Part shown: piece after piece, positions 44,765 to 55,745 of the stretch | How positions within the stretch are numbered: position 1 is the first letter of the stretch | Layout: every line of letters starts with the position of its first letter | DNA from: Sphagnum compactum | Lineage: Eukaryota > Bryophyta > Sphagnopsida > Sphagnales | DNA length: 64,000 bases | Assembly: GCA_965153455.1 (NCBI GenBank) | Contig: OZ234496.1 | Coordinates: forward strand, 6,767,207 to 6,831,206 | Direction of reading: 5' to 3' | The notes under the pieces: model-generated | Told to the model about the DNA's origin: nothing | The model's database searches: none | What the model saw: only the letters and a program-made list of their open reading frames with translations | Program-made: the position numbers and the translations under genes

Positions 44765-47728
44765 ATGGCATTGAGCGTTCGAGTGTCCGCGGCGTCGCAC
44801 TGTCTGCTGCAGCAGCATAATCTTCAGTGGTTGCAATCGCCAGGTACTTTCCGAGATTGTTGTAAGCAAGCGCCTCCTTTTCCTTTTCTGATCCACTAGG
44901 TGAAAAATTTGTAGCTGAGGGAAAGGTTTCTGTCCATGGCAGAGTTTCCCGTATTTTAGAACCCTTCCTGTGTTGCGTTGCTGCTCTTGCCTGAGGCAGA
45001 ATGGTGGGTCGCGGGGGTCGGGGGTTTGAAATTCTGAGAAGCATTCTGGGAAGTGAAGAAGAAGCTTTTTTGTTTGCTCTGTGTACAAGGAGTGAAGGGA
45101 AACCCTAGTTTTTAAGGGTTTATCTGCAATTTGGCGTGGAAATGCTTCCCAAGGGTTTTGACAAATTGAGGATGGAGGACTGAAAATTTTGATGTAGGTT
45201 GCAGTAGTTGGAAACAGGGGAGGAGGTTGAAGAGATGGTGCTCTGGAGGACGGTTGTTGGTCCATTACAACAGCCATGGATTAATCTCATTTAAGGTGTG
45301 TGCGCAGCAGCAGCAGAGACCCTCCTCCTCAGCCGACAACATTGATGATGAAATTTCAAGCCCTGCAGTCTTTCCTTCCTTGCAAGAAGAATCAGGTGGA
45401 AATGGTGCTGAGGGAGGACAGGGAAGAGACAAGACTGGAAACACAAGAGGAGATCAGTCAAAGCTGCGATATGGGCTGGTAACAGGTCTGGCAGCAGTGG
45501 GACTAGCAGAGACTTCTTATTTGACATGGGTGAAGCTCTATGGAGGTGCAGTTTCCTGCCCTACTGGTGGAGTTACTTGTTCGGATGTGCTGAACAGTGA
45601 CTATGCCATGGTCTTTGGTGAGGCTCTTTGATCTCTCTCTCTGTGACTGGCTATGAGAGGGGATCTTCTAAGCATCTAATTCTTGAATTTTGTGTGCCTA
45701 CATACAGCAAGAAAAAATCTTCTCCTGGTTACAATCACCAAATTCCTTCTGCAGAATAATCCATAGGTGGAGGGATTGGAAAGCAAAGGCAGTATTGTTC
45801 ATACATCTTAATGTTTTCTTACATGTCCTGGAATCTGTATGATGTGGGAGACTTTCTCAACTGAGTCTTGTTAAATGCACAAGTGAACCATCCAGACCTT
45901 GGAGATTTTGCTGCATGGATTTTGGTGTATATGCTACTTTTGCAGTGATAAAGTTATGACTGTAGTGCAGTCAAGTTCCTGGATGCAAATGAGCATAATT
46001 TTTACACAGGAGCCAAACAGAGTTGCTGATTAGGTTTCAATTTTGTGGCTCAAATCTCATGGGTAGTAGTAAGTTCTCTTTTCTCTTGGTGGGTGTATCT
46101 TGAGCAACCCATGATGGCTTCAGATTTACCTGAGTGGTGGTTAATGTTGGGTATTGGTAATGCAGGAGTGCCCTTATCATTTATTGGTCTGCTTGCATAT
46201 GGCACTGTGACTGTGTTAGGAGTCTGGACACTCTTAAACACTGGTAACCAGGCCAGAGAGGAGGATGGTGTGGTGGGATGGCTTCTGCTAGCAAGTACCA
46301 CAGCCATGGCTGTGGCCAGTGCCTATTTCATGTACATATTGAATGTGAAGTTAGAAGGTGCATCCTGCACATATTGTGTTGGCTCAGCATTACTATCACT
46401 CAGCCTTCTCTTGTGTACACTTAAGGTGTGATGCCTTCAAACCTTTTTCAGTCACCCTTTTGGTATACAACAAGTGGGGTCAATTCTTCCATTTTTCTCT
46501 CGCTGTGCTTCTGGTCAGGTCCATGGTCTTACATGTAACCACAGCTGCAAAGGATATCCAGAGAAGTTGAACATCAATCTGATAAAGCAGGGGCATGGGC
46601 ATGCCATAGGGATGGGTATGGTAGGGGCCCTCGGGCTGAGGGGAAGCTTGGTCTTATGCAGGGTTTCACCACTAAGGATATTCGCAATGTAGTCAGCCTG
46701 CAGCTGTTGGTTGGTGCATCAGTGGTGGTTGCATTGTCAGTAGCTTTTGGTGATGCAAACTCTGCTTTTGCCAGGTGAGGTAGATCCCCTTCTCCCTCTT
46801 CCTCTCTTCATCTGTCAAAACACTAATATACTCATACCAATTGTGTCATCTTCCCGCTACATTTTTTAGTATGCATTGCTTCAATTTATCAGCATTTGCT
46901 TGGAATGCAGCATTTCTCATTTCATCACTCTTGCTTTCTATTTGGTGAGTCAAATATGACTCAGTCATTTTCCTACCTTTTCAAGGGGATGCCCATTGTT
47001 CATGGTGTTGTCACCTCCAGAGGAGACATAGATTTGCCACCACTGGAACCAGAAGTTTCAACCAGCTCCAGTCCAAAGGAGCTCTCTCTTGCAAAGCATC
47101 TGAAGTCTATTGGGGCTAAGATGTATGGTGCATTCTGGTGCTCGCATTGTTTTGAACAGAAACAGGTGAAAAATCCACCCTATCCCTTTATGGTATTCAA
47201 TTGACCAGGTTGCCATGTTTGTGGCAATTTCAGGAAATGAATGATCTGTGCAGCTTCTAACTTTCTTTCTTTAAGATTCCTTCAGGAGTAGCTTATATAA
47301 CTTGCTTGTGCAGATTGGTGTGTGTGCGTAAGAACTCAATGATGAAACAATGTTTGCACCATGTTTGTAGATGTTTGGGAAGGAGGCCATGAAGTATGTG
47401 GAGTATGTTGAGTGCTTTCCAGAAGGATATAGAAAAGGAGTACAGATTGCCAAGGCATGTGAGGCTGCCAACATTCAGGGATTCCCAACCTGGATCATCA
47501 ATGGCCAGGTCAGTACATCATTTTTCTCCCTTCTTTGCATGTCTGCACTATGGGATTACACTGTCAAACCACTTCCAGAACACACTGGGTTTAGCACATT
47601 TCTCTGTGAGAGGTCTCTCTGACATGGTTATGATGGATCATTGTTGGTTCCAGCAATTTTCTGGGGAGCAGGAGCTTTCTCAATTGGCTGAGGCTTCAGG
47701 ATTTGATGCTAGTAAAGTAGCCAACTGA
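44765..47728 (+). CDS. LTO1: chloroplast VKOR-thioredoxin fusion, lumen thiol oxidoreductase
   Basis: The protein catalyses disulfide formation in thylakoid lumen proteins, passing electrons from its thioredoxin domain to quinone through the VKOR domain. The seven-exon model is 44765-44843, 45198-45617, 46166-46425, 46662-46774, 47021-47165, 47371-47508 and 47654-47728; phases close and give 409 residues. Residues 1 to about 65 are a basic, Ser-rich transit peptide ending near VCAQ. The VKOR domain has the loop pair C147/C154 (SCPTGGVTC), DVLNSDYAMVFG, and the active-site C234-T-Y-C237 in the helical membrane region. The thioredoxin-like domain has W330-C-S-H-C334 and FPTWIIN with the cis-proline. 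Domain order and length match plant LTO1. The acceptor of exon 5 (CCTCCAG before AGGAGAC) was chosen because only it restores phase and the R-G-D-I-D-L-P segment. The exon 1-2 join is the least conserved. Confidence 0.92.
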
Positions 47729-47729
47729 C

Positions 47730-49410
47730 AACAGATGTGTGATATTGTACAATAGACAGGAGATCTGTGTACCTGGGTGTTCCCAGCCAACCAGACTAGT
47801 GGGCTTTGTTTGCTGGAAAAAAAGTTAGGTCTTTGTTTTACATGCTGCACCCAATCAGGAAGCAGTGAATTAAAATGTCTGACATCTGAAGAAATGCCAA
47901 AGTTGTAGTTTTCTGTCACAGCGTTGAAGCTATGGTTTTCTAATAGTGGGCAAATAGGAGAAGTGGCTTGCTGTCTGAAATCACTGTGATGTGTACTGCG
48001 ATGATTGATGATCTGTTGTTGTGATTACCCTGAATATCAGCCTTGAGCATTTGCCAAAGACTTCGATTTTCAGGTGGTCATGTTGAAATGTATCTGCTCT
48101 TCTTTGTGGGCCCTTCACAGGGCACTCCTAACCAATGCTCATACTTGTAGCTATTGTGGTTTTGGTTTTTGCAGAGCTGGAAGTTTCACTTGTTCTTTTG
48201 TTCTGATCTTTCTTTCCTTTTTATCAAGCCAAGCGTTTTCTGACTGTTCTTGGTAGGTTTCAGTTTTTGCATGCATGTCCAAAGTTCACCCATATTCCTG
48301 CCCACCATATTCATCAGAAATGTTTGAGATTCCAGATTCATTTTTGTCAGTGAGTCTTGTACTGTCTCCAGGACTGTGCTGCTAATAGGACACAGCAGCA
48401 AGCATGTAGATGGTATCATACTATCACTGATCTGCTCTTTATGGGCACTTCTAGAAAAACTTAGATCAAATTTAGAGGGCATAGTTTCAGGTAAACTTCT
48501 AACTTTGGGTTTAGGGCCAAAGCAGTAAGTAGAAAACAAGTGATTTCAAAAGCTGCATACATGGATTGGGATTTTGGTTTTCCAGATTGAGAACCTGTGA
48601 AGAAAAATGACTTATCTTGATCATTAAGAAAATGCTAACATTGACATCACGTTCTCTTTATGCACATTTTCTACAATTTGCCCACCAACAACCTAAAATG
48701 TGAAAACCTCCAAAAGTGCAGTAAATGATACAATAATGGGCAGATAATGGAAATGAAACAGTGATTATCAATCCTTTTGGAGGGCAAACTTATTCCAAAT
48801 CATCATAGAAAATTGACATGTTGCTATACATCCTGGGCCCAAGGGTTCTTGAATGTACAAGCTTGACTTTGTTGAATGAAGAATTTTCTTTTCAACTTCC
48901 ACTATCTCTACCAATCTCCACCCAAAAACTATCTGACCTCCATCTGATTCTTCTCTCTCGCTCACCATAATCAACATTAATGAGAAGCTTGGCGCTCTGA
49001 TTGGTGAGGAGTTACAAGCCATAACCAATTGTAGGGAGCTTTTCACTAACATGGCTGCATGTGAACAAGAGCTCCTCAGATATATCATGTATCTTGTTGC
49101 CTTATGATCTTTTCATAGCTCCCTAACACCTTTGTGCATGTTCCTGGTCGCTGGTTGGCTGAACTGCATAGCTCACCCTCTTTTGTGTCCCATAACCCAT
49201 ATGTTCAGTGTTCCTATAAATCATTTATGTCTCATAACCTCTGAGAACCCTTTGCTTCTTGGATGATCAAATGTGTCAACATTGCTTCAAAAACCAAAGT
49301 TGTCTTCCTGGTTTTCTTAACCAATTTTTTTGGTAAAATACCAAGCATCTGCCACAGAATTTCAGTTGTTTTCTTTTTATTCATAACCCCCCAAAAGAAA
49401 CAATGGTGTG
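47730..49410. other. LTO1 3' flank and intergenic sequence, nothing recognised
   Basis: Short frames only. The beginning probably contains the LTO1 3' UTR. Confidence 0.45.
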
Positions 49411-49413
49411 GTG

Positions 49414-49697
49414 CAGGGCTTGTTTTAAGGATTTTGTGATGTAGCCAAGGTGGTGACCATCCAGAAACTAATTTAGCCAATTCTGGCTACATGCCAGATA
49501 TGAAAGTAGAAAACAACCAGGATCCTTCTATATTCTTGGCTACCAACTGGAACTTATTGTAGAAATCTGGCGATTTGAATTTTATTTTTTCTTTTCGAAA
49601 TTTGGCGAATTTGGACCATTTTCCCATGAAAAATCCTCTGGAAATCACATTTTTCAGGTTGAATTTTTGCAAAGATTCGCCAATAAAAAAAACACTG
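49414..49697 (-). mobile_element. hAT-type MITE, same family as 208-491 (inverted)
   Basis: The element is 284 bp, exactly the length of the copy at 208-491, in reverse orientation. It ends AACACTG at 49,697 and starts CAGGG at 49,414. Flanks are GTGTGGTG (49,406-49,413) and GTGTGGAG (49,698-49,705), a 7-of-8 target duplication. Conserved internal blocks include TTTTGTGATGTAGCC, TAGCCAATTCTGGCTAC and ATTTTTCAGGTTGAA. Confidence 0.8.
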
Positions 49698-49924
49698 GTG
49701 TGGAGTATTGAATTATTAGCTGTTGCTGTTCCTGCAAAACAAAAGTGCTGGAATTTCTCTTGCAGGTTGTGCAGGTAGACAACTTTGCTTGAAATTCAAG
49801 GCTTTGAAAATCATGAAATCCTAAAGCCTAGCTGAAATTGCAGATCAAATTTCTGTGTAGAAAATTGGAAGAGGGACTCTGCTAGTTGAGCATTGTGATC
49901 AGAAAGTGAATTGAACCTTCTGGC

Positions 49925-50082
49925 CAGTGTTTTGTTCTGGCAAATTTTCGCATTGTGGGGGATAAAAATAAACCCAGTGCAAATTGTACAAAGGCTTTTT
50001 TTGGGGAAAAAAAACTGCAAAAGTCGCCATATTTTGAGGAAAAAAAAGTCACATGTCGCCATATTTAGACAATGAGTTGTTC
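49925..50082 (+). mobile_element. probable deleted MITE of the CAGTGTTTT family
   Basis: The segment starts CAGTGTTTTGTTCTGGCAAATTTTCGC, like the 208-491 copy. It is bracketed by CTTCTGGC (49,917-49,924) and CTTCTGGT (50,083-50,090), a 7-of-8 match. The right end lacks CACTG, so the boundary is tentative. It ends about 210 bp before the LEA_2 start codon. Confidence 0.4.
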
Positions 50083-50294
50083 CTTCTGGTCGCCAGAAAT
50101 AGGCACGGATCTTTTTTAAAAACTACTTTACTGTCTGACCTTTAGCCACATGTGGCTCATTCCTCTTGAGGATGATCGCCAGTCCACCCACTTGACAAAA
50201 TTGGAAAAAAAGCTCTGTTTCTGGCCCTGTTGTCGATTGTGAAATTTCTAATTCGGAAGTTGTTGTGAGAGATAGAAGAAGAAGAAATTTGGAG

Positions 50295-51758
50295 ATGGAA
50301 GAGGAAAAGGAGGAGGAGGAGGAGGAGGAGGAGAAGAAGAAAATGGAGATGGAAGAGGAGGAGGAAAAGAAGAAGAAAATGGAGATGGAGGAAGAGGAGG
50401 AATTATTATCTGCGCCTTTTGAAGTTTCTCCCCGACCAGGCTACTTGGCTTCCACTACGGCATCCACGCAGCGGCAAATGCCGGGCCTTAAGTACACCAA
50501 GAAAGAGAAGCAGAGTACAAAACCTATAAGTGCGGAAGAAATCGCAAACACAGAAGTTAGCACTGAAATTTCTTCCGATGAAGGAGGTCCAGGTGCTACA
50601 ACCCCGACCACTGCAACGACGGTTACGCCAGAGTCGGACAAGAACATCATAGGTACAATAACCTCTGATGATGACGATGACGATGATGATGATGCATCAG
50701 TGGAGTCTAGCGAGAATCAGTCTGACATCATTGGACTCGATCCTGACAGCATGATGGCATCACGAAAATTTTCGGTGCAGCAGCAACAGAATCATCTGCA
50801 AATTGTATTGCCAGCAGCGGTAGCCGCCGCAGAGAATGCTTACAGTTATAGCAGGACTAGTACTCCAGGCTTGAATGGCAACAATGTACTGCTGCAGCAG
50901 GCTGATGATGCAGCAGCAGCAGGGCAGCAAATCTATCGAAAGTCGAGTAACAATTATGGCTCAATGTCGATGTTATCCCCTACCGCAATGTATCGTCAAT
51001 CGATGCAACAGCTTCGCGAAATCACGCAACAGCGCGAGAGATCGTTCTTGCAAGAGAAATCAATGTACAACAGCCGAGGTTACCACCGCTACAAGTGCTC
51101 CTCATCGTCGTCGTCGTCGTCGTCCGTGTGTTGTTCGTATGTAGCAGTAGCAGGCATAGGATTCTTGGTGATTTGTGCGTTGCTTGGCCTCATCGCACTG
51201 CTAATCTATGTGATTCTACGCCCGCAATTGCCGAAAGTCGGCATCATCAACGTGCAAATCCGTCAATTCAATGCAGCGGGAGGAGTTGGCTCGGGCGGCA
51301 ACAATGCGGTTCTGAATCTGGATATGAACTTCGTGGTGCAGTGCGTGAATCCTAATCCAAGACTCGGGATAGACTACTTACAGTTATCGATTCTGGCGTC
51401 GTTTCAAAATACCTCGTTCCCCGTCACCAAAGTGGATCCGTTTTTCCAAGTCAAGCGAAGCGCCAAGTTGGAGGTTGCAAATCTTCAGGTCACAAACTTC
51501 GCCATGGCAAGTCTTGACGATGGAAGTGCATTGCAGACGGCCATCGCTCTCAACAATATCCCCTTGCATGCGCACATCGACGTGAAGGCGTCAGTGCAAG
51601 CCGGGTCATGGCAAACACCGGCTTTCAACATCAACTTCGCTTGTGACTTGATGGTTTCTCCACCGTCTTCTCCTTCCACGGCAGGTCAGTTGTTGGGCGT
51701 TGTTTGTTTGCGAACTAAGGACAAGATCCCTCTCTCGCTCTTGAACCCAGTTTCATGA
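50295..51758 (+). CDS. LEA_2/NDR1-HIN1-like (NHL) single-pass membrane protein
   Basis: Single-exon, 487 residues from the first in-frame ATG. Residues 1 to about 45 are almost entirely Glu/Lys/Met, encoded by GAG/AAG triplet tracts. An acidic Asp run (about residues 125-130), Gln/Ala-rich segments and a Ser run directly before the membrane follow. A single transmembrane helix spans about 282-308 (AGIGFLVICALLGLIALLIY). The C-terminal LEA_2 domain (about 313-475) carries VQIRQFNAA, NLDMNFVVQCVNPNPRLGIDY and a closing cysteine pair (FACDLMV, VVCLRT). This topology is that of NHL/LEA_2 proteins, membrane anchored with the domain facing the apoplast. Some NHL proteins act in defence or stress, but no specific role can be assigned. 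The roughly 280-residue cytosolic extension is unusually long. A splice donor-like CAGGTCAG near 51,684 could give another C-terminus. Confidence 0.85.
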   Translation: MEEEKEEEEEEEEKKKMEMEEEEEKKKKMEMEEEEELLSAPFEVSPRPGYLASTTASTQRQMPGLKYTKKEKQSTKPISAEEIANTEVSTEISSDEGGPGATTPTTATTVTPESDKNIIGTITSDDDDDDDDDASVESSENQSDIIGLDPDSMMASRKFSVQQQQNHLQIVLPAAVAAAENAYSYSRTSTPGLNGNNVLLQQADDAAAAGQQIYRKSSNNYGSMSMLSPTAMYRQSMQQLREITQQRERSFLQEKSMYNSRGYHRYKCSSSSSSSSSVCCSYVAVAGIGFLVICALLGLIALLIYVILRPQLPKVGIINVQIRQFNAAGGVGSGGNNAVLNLDMNFVVQCVNPNPRLGIDYLQLSILASFQNTSFPVTKVDPFFQVKRSAKLEVANLQVTNFAMASLDDGSALQTAIALNNIPLHAHIDVKASVQAGSWQTPAFNINFACDLMVSPPSSPSTAGQLLGVVCLRTKDKIPLSLLNPVS

Positions 51759-51932
51759 TCATGGCTTCCTCCAGGCGCTTCTATCTCTTCCTTCCAGGTG
51801 GGTGATGCTCAATCCCATGATGATCCAGCTTTTTTTCTCTTTTTTTTCCCTCTTGTTTTTTCTTTCTTTTTCTTGGTGCTAACTTTCGCTTCTTAGTTTA
51901 CCTGACTTTTCTTGACTTCGACACATGCAAAC

Positions 51933-52217
51933 CAGTGTTTTGTTTTGTTTGTTCTTTTTTCCTTTCAAATTTGTGGGTAATCCACAAGAGGACTTAGCCA
52001 AATTTGGCTACACATCAGAGAGGAAAGTAAAACAGTTTAGGAATCATGGCAACATGCTACAACCTATATTCTCTAAATATGGTGACTTCAGATTTTTTTT
52101 CCTCATAGTGTGGTGACAGTGAGCCATTTTTTTCCCCAAACAACCTCTGAACTTGTTGTTGCCAGGGCCTTCTTTTTTGGTTGCACACTGTGGAATTTCG
52201 CCCAAAACAAATCACTG
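51933..52217 (-). mobile_element. hAT-type MITE, 285-bp copy (inverted)
   Basis: The element starts CAGTGTTTTG and ends ATCACTG, 285 bp, with the GGCGAAA-type arm on the right. Flanks ATGCAAAC (51,925-51,932) and ATACAAAG (52,218-52,225) match at 6 of 8 positions. Shared blocks include CCACAAGAGGACTTAGCCAA and TTTGGCTACACATCAGA. It lies about 170 bp beyond the LEA_2 stop codon. Confidence 0.65.
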
Positions 52218-52339
52218 ATACAAAGCAGCCCCTTTTTTTCTGTGCAATTCCTGTTTCTTTGAGAAAAAATTCGCCAAATTTCAAAAGAAAATTTTGAAAT
52301 TTTTGTGCCACACTTTGACTCAGATTTTTTTGACTCGTC

Positions 52340-52639
52340 TGGGTGGTCCTTTTTTTTCTCACTTTGTGATGCTGCCAAACTGGCGATCATCCACAAGAGG
52401 ATTTAGCCACCAAATTTGGCTTTATACCCAACATGAAAGTAGAATATCTTAAGAAACCCTCTTATATTTTGGCTGCTTACTGGAAACTGATGTAGAAATC
52501 TGGCGATCCACAAAATATATAAAAATAAAAAAATCTGGAAAATTAGGGCCATTTTTTCTTTCACAAAAGTCCTTTGTATTTGTGGAAGCCATATTTTTCA
52601 GGTTGAAAAAATGTGAAAATTCGCCAAAAGAAAACAGTG
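52340..52639 (-). mobile_element. hAT-type MITE, diverged copy (inverted)
   Basis: Internal order matches the 49,414-49,697 copy: TTTGTGATG, CATCCACAAGAGGATTTAGCC, AACATGAAAGTAGAA, TGTAGAAATCTGGCGA, ATTTTTCAGGTTGAA and ATTCGCCAA. The right end reads AACAGTGAG rather than AACACTG. The left end and target duplication are not resolved. Confidence 0.6.
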
Positions 52640-52644
52640 AGATT

Positions 52645-54105
52645 CCCATGTTTGCAGCATTTGTCAAGCTTTTTCATGTGTAAGCAGAGAATAAGTGTTT
52701 GTGCTTTTGGAGATGAAATTTAGGTTGTGATTGATTTCAGCTGAGATTAAGGGTTGAGGACTCTTTCCTTTCACATCTATGAACTGATGATGATCCATGC
52801 ACACCTGGTTTGAGCAGTTGTTTAGCTTTCAAGCATTGCCGAAGATGGATACATCTGTAATGTCTTGGCAGCTTTGATGCTAATTTTATTATTTGTACAA
52901 GTGTTCAAATGTTCAAAAAATACTTTTCTCAAGGAGCAAAATTTTGTGAAGGAAAATAGAGAATCTTTTGGAATCTCAAGAAATCTCTATCTTCAACATG
53001 GAATCCCCAAAATCAATTAATTATTCAACAATAATGTGTTGAAGCTGCCTTCATACTATGATGGTATTATCTTTCAATGCTATTCAATTATTGTTTTGCT
53101 CGGTTTACAATAAAGAATTTGCATCGCAATTGGTTTGGGTTATATGTACATCTTTTGATTTTCAAGTTTTGGTTCCAAATATTGTACATATGATAGGTAA
53201 TTGACAAAGTTTGCCAAAGGGGAGGAACTCTGTGCTTCAAAATAGAACCTTCATTAGCTTTTGAATCTAATGCAGTAACACAGTGGAGAGGACTGCTCCA
53301 TGCCCTTTAGAGGTTGTTTCCTACTTGGTTCAATTCTTAGAAAATCTGAGAGTGCGAGATCAAAATTTTATTTTATCGCACTTGTCCTCTTGAGAATCAA
53401 CTTGCTCCCATGCTCAAAATTTGAACAACAAGAGGTTGATAAATGAGCAAAGCTCCGTAGTGTATCTCTTGGTTTTGATGGATCCTTTCTGTTTTGGATT
53501 TGCTGTTGTCTACAAAGCTAATTAGTATAGTCTAGTGACGCCCAGCCCAGACATGATCACCTTTTGCCATCTGAAAGATAATGATTTTTAAACATCAAGC
53601 TAACTTTAGCTAAATTTTGTTGTTAATGATTGCTGGTCTGACAACATCACATAACTAGAAAAATAACCCTAAATAAATAAATAAATAAATAAAATTGAGT
53701 TAGTGGTCTCCACTGCTGGTACACAAAATTAAAAATTAAATTTATCAAAAAATTTATTAATTTTTAAAAAAAAACTGATTTCCATATAGAACTGCAAATG
53801 TCTCTGATAAGCAAAGTGATAATTGACTCTTGAGTAGTATCTTTTGCACTGCCTATTACTCACTCTCAATTGGTGCCAGTAATCAGATTAGGACCATAAT
53901 GCTTCAAAACTCACAAATTTCAGGACTCTCAACCACATATTTCTTTGGGTCTCACACTCTCCCAGGAATCCATCACAATGGAAAGTGTGGATTCCTAACA
54001 ACTAGCTTTAGATACTGCAAAACATTCAATGATTTGTTTTTCCAACTTTCCCAACTTCAGGTGAACCTACTATCCCTACTCGCAAAACTTCATTTGATGC
54101 CTAGT
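52645..54105. other. intergenic sequence, nothing recognised
   Basis: AT-rich with an (AAAT)n run at about 53,672-53,692. No gene or RNA recognised. Confidence 0.5.
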
Positions 54106-54114
54106 TGTTTTTAC

Positions 54115-54474
54115 CAGTGTTGGGTGCAGTGTTCTTCTTTCCAACAATTGTTGTTGTTTTTGAAAATGTTCTGTTTCCAGTGTAATTTTGACAAATTCAA
54201 TTTTATTTTTTGAAAAATTCGCCAATTTTGTTCTATTGAGAATTTGAAAACAAAAACTGGTTGTGTGGGTATTTGATTTTGTTAATAACTGCTGATTCCA
54301 GTTCAAAACCAGAGAAACATCAGTTTCCTATTGTTTTTTCCCCCAAAAAGTTGAGAACTATGGTTGTGTATAAGTAATGGGTTCTTTGATCTTTTGAGAA
54401 CCATGGTTGTCAACCTTCAGAACTCGCCTGATAACTGTCAAAAATCTTCCTGTTTCTAATAATGGGCCAACACT
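54115..54474 (+). mobile_element. hAT-type MITE, CAGTGTTGGG family, with 8-bp duplication
   Basis: The element starts CAGTGTTGGGTGCAGTG and ends GGGCCAACACT. The exact 8-mer GTTTTTAC lies at 54,107-54,114 and 54,475-54,482; because both sides continue with C, the boundary is ambiguous by one base. The inverted ends match over about 9 bp. Non-coding. Confidence 0.7.
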
Positions 54475-54489
54475 GTTTTTACCCTTAAT

Positions 54490-55235
54490 TTTCCAACTTC
54501 CAAGGGTACATACTACAGATTGCAGAACCTCTTGATAGACATTAAATAAATCACAACCAGGAACCAATCAAAAAGTAAGGATTTCTCACAAGAAGCCACC
54601 TATCAGGAAGGAAGAGGAAAACCCTTACTACAACCTTGGCAGCTTTGACACTAATTATATAGTTGTAGAAATGTTGAAATTTTCCTAAATTTTTGTGAAG
54701 GGAAATTATTGAATCTTCAAGCATATTCTCTTTTGCCGAAATGCAAATTTGAAAATGAATCCATTATTCAATGGATGTGTGTCAAAGTTGCGAAGGTACT
54801 AGAATTATCACATCACATTTTGACCAACAAATTGTGACATCAATGAGGATGTGACAAACATTTAAAACTAGATTTGGATGAGATAATTGACGATAGTATT
54901 GCAAATACAATGCATGGTTGGAGTTGCTACAGGCCACAAGTAGGTATAAGATCCATCACACTATTAAAAAGTAAATGTAATACCCTTCCTCTGGTATAAT
55001 AGGGATGCTTATGAATATAAAGGTACCTTCCAAATACACTAGAAATTTTCTCTAGAGTCCTTTTTGTTTATGTAGAAGGGAAGTCCTCTTTTTATCACAA
55101 AAAATTGAAAGTGGTTGTTGTTGAATTAATGTGCTGCACTGTAAGGTGGATCGTATGTACATGCGGGCCAGACTGGATTATTGAGTATGATGTACTTAAC
55201 TACCAGAGCCATCTCGATCTCAAAGAATCATAGCA
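54490..55235. other. intergenic sequence, nothing recognised
   Basis: Short frames only. Confidence 0.5.
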
Positions 55236-55240
55236 GCGAC

Positions 55241-55378
55241 TGTGATATGTTAACAATTCTTTACAACCTGTTTTAGAACCTGACAAGATTCTATCAAGTC
55301 TGGAGTCTGTGATATGTTAACAATTCTTTACAACCTGTTGTTTTAGAACCTGACAAGATTCTAACAAGTCTGGAGTCT
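55241..55378 (+). repeat. 67-70 bp tandem duplication
   Basis: TGTGATATGTTAACAATTCT and the following 50 bases are repeated almost exactly. The second copy has a 3-bp insertion (GTT) and one substitution (ATC to AAC). Confidence 0.9.
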
Positions 55379-55745
55379 GGAGATGCAAGGCCGGTGGATT
55401 TTGGGATCGACAATTTTACAGTAGTACCCTGGGAGGTTAAGTAACATGCAGCTATGTTTCTTTAAAATACAAGATTGGGATTCCCAAGTCTGAGAGGATA
55501 TGGGTCTATTGGAAAATGATTTTTAATGCAAAGTAAAATGATTAGGGGGGTGGGGGGGGTCCATGAGTTTTTCAAGGTTTCTCTTCTACCAAAATTTGAT
55601 AGAATGATCACATTTTGTTGTTTTGTGATGGACTAGGCACAATATGGAATTGATTTTGGCACGGAACTGGAAAATGGCTCTGGGTTTGGGTTGCATCAGC
55701 ATGACCCCAAATGTAATCCTAACTAGATCATCACCCTGGCCCCCT

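Noticed and set aside
46045-46165. N-terminal extension of the LTO1 third exon (frame open from 46,045)
   Set aside because: GGTAATGCAG at 46,156-46,165 is a good acceptor, and only splicing there continues the VFG-VPL segment of the VKOR domain in phase.
46911-47020. Upstream start of LTO1 exon 5 at other AG sites (46,911, 46,965, 46,986)
   Set aside because: All give the wrong phase relative to exon 4; the acceptor at 47,020 restores the frame and the conserved R-G-D-I segment.
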